Positions 63,079-64,000 of a DNA stretch of 64,000 bases are shown piece by piece. The translations under genes were made by a program, and so were the position numbers. Source of the DNA: Streptomyces anulatus (GTDB taxonomy: Bacteria; Actinomycetota; Actinomycetes; Streptomycetales; Streptomycetaceae); assembly GCF_000721175.1 (NCBI RefSeq), contig NZ_JOEZ01000037.1, positions 5,239 through 69,238 on the forward strand, in the 5' to 3' direction. Under the pieces are notes generated by a model. That model was not told where the DNA came from. It did no database searches and worked only from the letters and a program-made list of their open reading frames with translations. The first letter of the stretch is position 1. Each line of letters starts with the position of its first letter.

Positions 63079-63776
63079 GGCTTGTCGGGCACGCTCTTGA
63101 AGGTGTCCGGCATGGGCAGGGTGCTCCAGCGGCCGATCGGCCAGGCGATGACGACGGCCCGCCCGACGACCTCGTCGACCGGGACCATCCCCTGGTTCGG
63201 GTCGTCCTGGTGGTAGCGGGAGTCCGCGGAGGCCTGGCGGTGGTCCCCCATCACCCAGATCTTGCCGTCGGGCACGGTGACCTTGAACCGGCCGCCCTCG
63301 TCGTTGCTGCAGGGGGTGTTGCCGGGAAAGACGTACGGCTCGTCCAGGGCGGTGCCGTTGACCTTCACCGGTCCGTCGCCCTCGCACTCCACGGTGTCGC
63401 CTCCGACGCCGATGACCCGTTTGATGAGGTCCTTCTCCTCGGCGGAGGGCATCACGCCGACGAAGCCCAGTACCTTCTGCACGGTGTTGGGCTCGTCCAC
63501 GGGCACGCCCGCGAGCCAGTCCGCCGGGTCGTGGAAGACGATCACCTCACCGCGCTCCGGCTCCGACCCGAACCAGGGCGTCAGCTTGTCGACGAGGACC
63601 CGGTCGCCCTGCTGGAGGGTGTTCCGCATGGAGTCCGAGGGGATGGAGAAGGCCTGCACCAGGAACGTCTTGATGAGCAGCGCCAGCACCAGGGCGACAC
63701 CGATGAGGAGCGGCAGCTCCACCCAGAACGGCCGGTTCTTCCGCGTCCTCGACCGCCGTGTGCCCGCACGCCCCAT
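63075..63776 (-). CDS. lepB: Type I signal peptidase
   Basis: 233 aa. One N-terminal membrane segment (FWVELPLLIGVALVLALLIK), then catalytic Ser in IPSDSMRNTL, Lys in EKDLIKRVIGVGGD, and box E GDHRQASADSR. It cleaves signal peptides on the outer membrane face. Streptomyces often encode several; this one has only one membrane anchor. The basic N-terminus is RAGTRRSRTRK. Not obviously in an operon here. Confidence 0.9.
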   Translation of the reverse strand: MGRAGTRRSRTRKNRPFWVELPLLIGVALVLALLIKTFLVQAFSIPSDSMRNTLQQGDRVLVDKLTPWFGSEPERGEVIVFHDPADWLAGVPVDEPNTVQKVLGFVGVMPSAEEKDLIKRVIGVGGDTVECEGDGPVKVNGTALDEPYVFPGNTPCSNDEGGRFKVTVPDGKIWVMGDHRQASADSRYHQDDPNQGMVPVDEVVGRAVVIAWPIGRWSTLPMPDTFKSVPDKP

Positions 63777-63938
63777 TGCACCGCTCCTCGCCCCGTGTAC
63801 CGCCCACCCGCCCCTGGGGAACGGATCAGGTGATCCACTGTATGGGGCGGTGAGGGACGACGGAGCCTAGGGCCAATGCCGTTCGGTTACGGGTTCGGTC
63901 AGCGGCGCAACTTTGGGCGTTTCGGCTGGTGATACGGG

Positions 63939-63998
63939 TGCAGCCCTTGTAGTGGTTCTCGGGTCCGCCAAGACTCGTGTTCCTCCACAAGGGCTGCA
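63939..63998. repeat. 12-bp inverted repeats at window edge
   Basis: TGCAGCCCTTGT (63939-63950) and ACAAGGGCTGCA (63987-63998) are perfect inverted arms separated by 36 bases. They could be a hairpin or the end of an element that continues beyond the window. Undecidable here. Confidence 0.4.
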
Positions 63999-64000
63999 GT

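Overview
The window is high-GC actinobacterial DNA. It has strongly G/C-biased third codon positions, frequent GTG starts, and families typical of Streptomyces: AfsA plus gamma-butyrolactone receptors, CebR boxes, the ECF42/DGPF pair, OhrR/Ohr, a HelD-type RNA polymerase motor, DUF6296 and an EACC1 conflict gene. A Streptomyces chromosome is the best reading. The unusual density of pseudogenes and IS relics suggests a chromosome arm or other variable region rather than the conserved core; that placement is inference.

Region 1 (1-7.4 kb) is an IS graveyard. It holds fragments of IS5-, IS630-, IS1182- and NF041680-type transposases, an IS1182-like element with intact 24-bp ends but a broken transposase, a decayed type I-E CRISPR remnant without cas genes, and a few survivors (a 48-aa basic protein, a GYD protein, an alpha/beta hydrolase). 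Region 2 (7.5-24.8 kb) carries small regulator-target pairs: TetR/saccharopine-reductase-like, DGPF/ECF42 sigma factor, a three-gene polyprenyl synthase-MpaB oxygenase operon, a CebR-controlled GH6 cellulase, OhrR/Ohr, and a MerR regulator facing a double-domain hydrolase. Dead genes lie between them (methyltransferase, sugar dehydrogenase, MFS transporter). Region 3 (24.9-30.5 kb) has beheaded fragments (TetR, GH30-ricin, NmrA-like) and then intact helD and an AI-2E-type membrane protein.

Region 4 (31-37.8 kb) holds an alcohol dehydrogenase/XRE pair, then a gamma-butyrolactone signalling island: AfsA synthase, NAD(P)-binding reductase, receptor and a second receptor-like regulator. Two sequences resemble autoregulatory elements (AREs), one in front of each regulator/synthase promoter. 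Region 5 (37.7-54.3 kb) is mixed accessory and housekeeping content: LysE exporter with its LysG regulator, a two-component system followed by a GH114 secreted enzyme, VOC, DinB, an acyltransferase, an F420-type oxidoreductase, a STAND-like ATPase, GNAT, a secreted serine hydrolase and a PepSY lipoprotein.

Region 6 (54.4-58.6 kb) is a fructose PTS operon, fruR-fruK-fruA, followed by an HPr gene, so every sugar-specific part plus the phosphocarrier is together. Region 7 (58.7-62.4 kb) is an insert bounded by a Tn3 transposase scrap and a truncated tyrosine recombinase. It contains a tight operon of EACC1, a caspase-Sel1 protein and two unrecognised proteins. This looks like a predicted conflict or immunity system of the EACC1 class and is the most interesting part of the window. 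The window ends with a small protein phosphatase and a type I signal peptidase.
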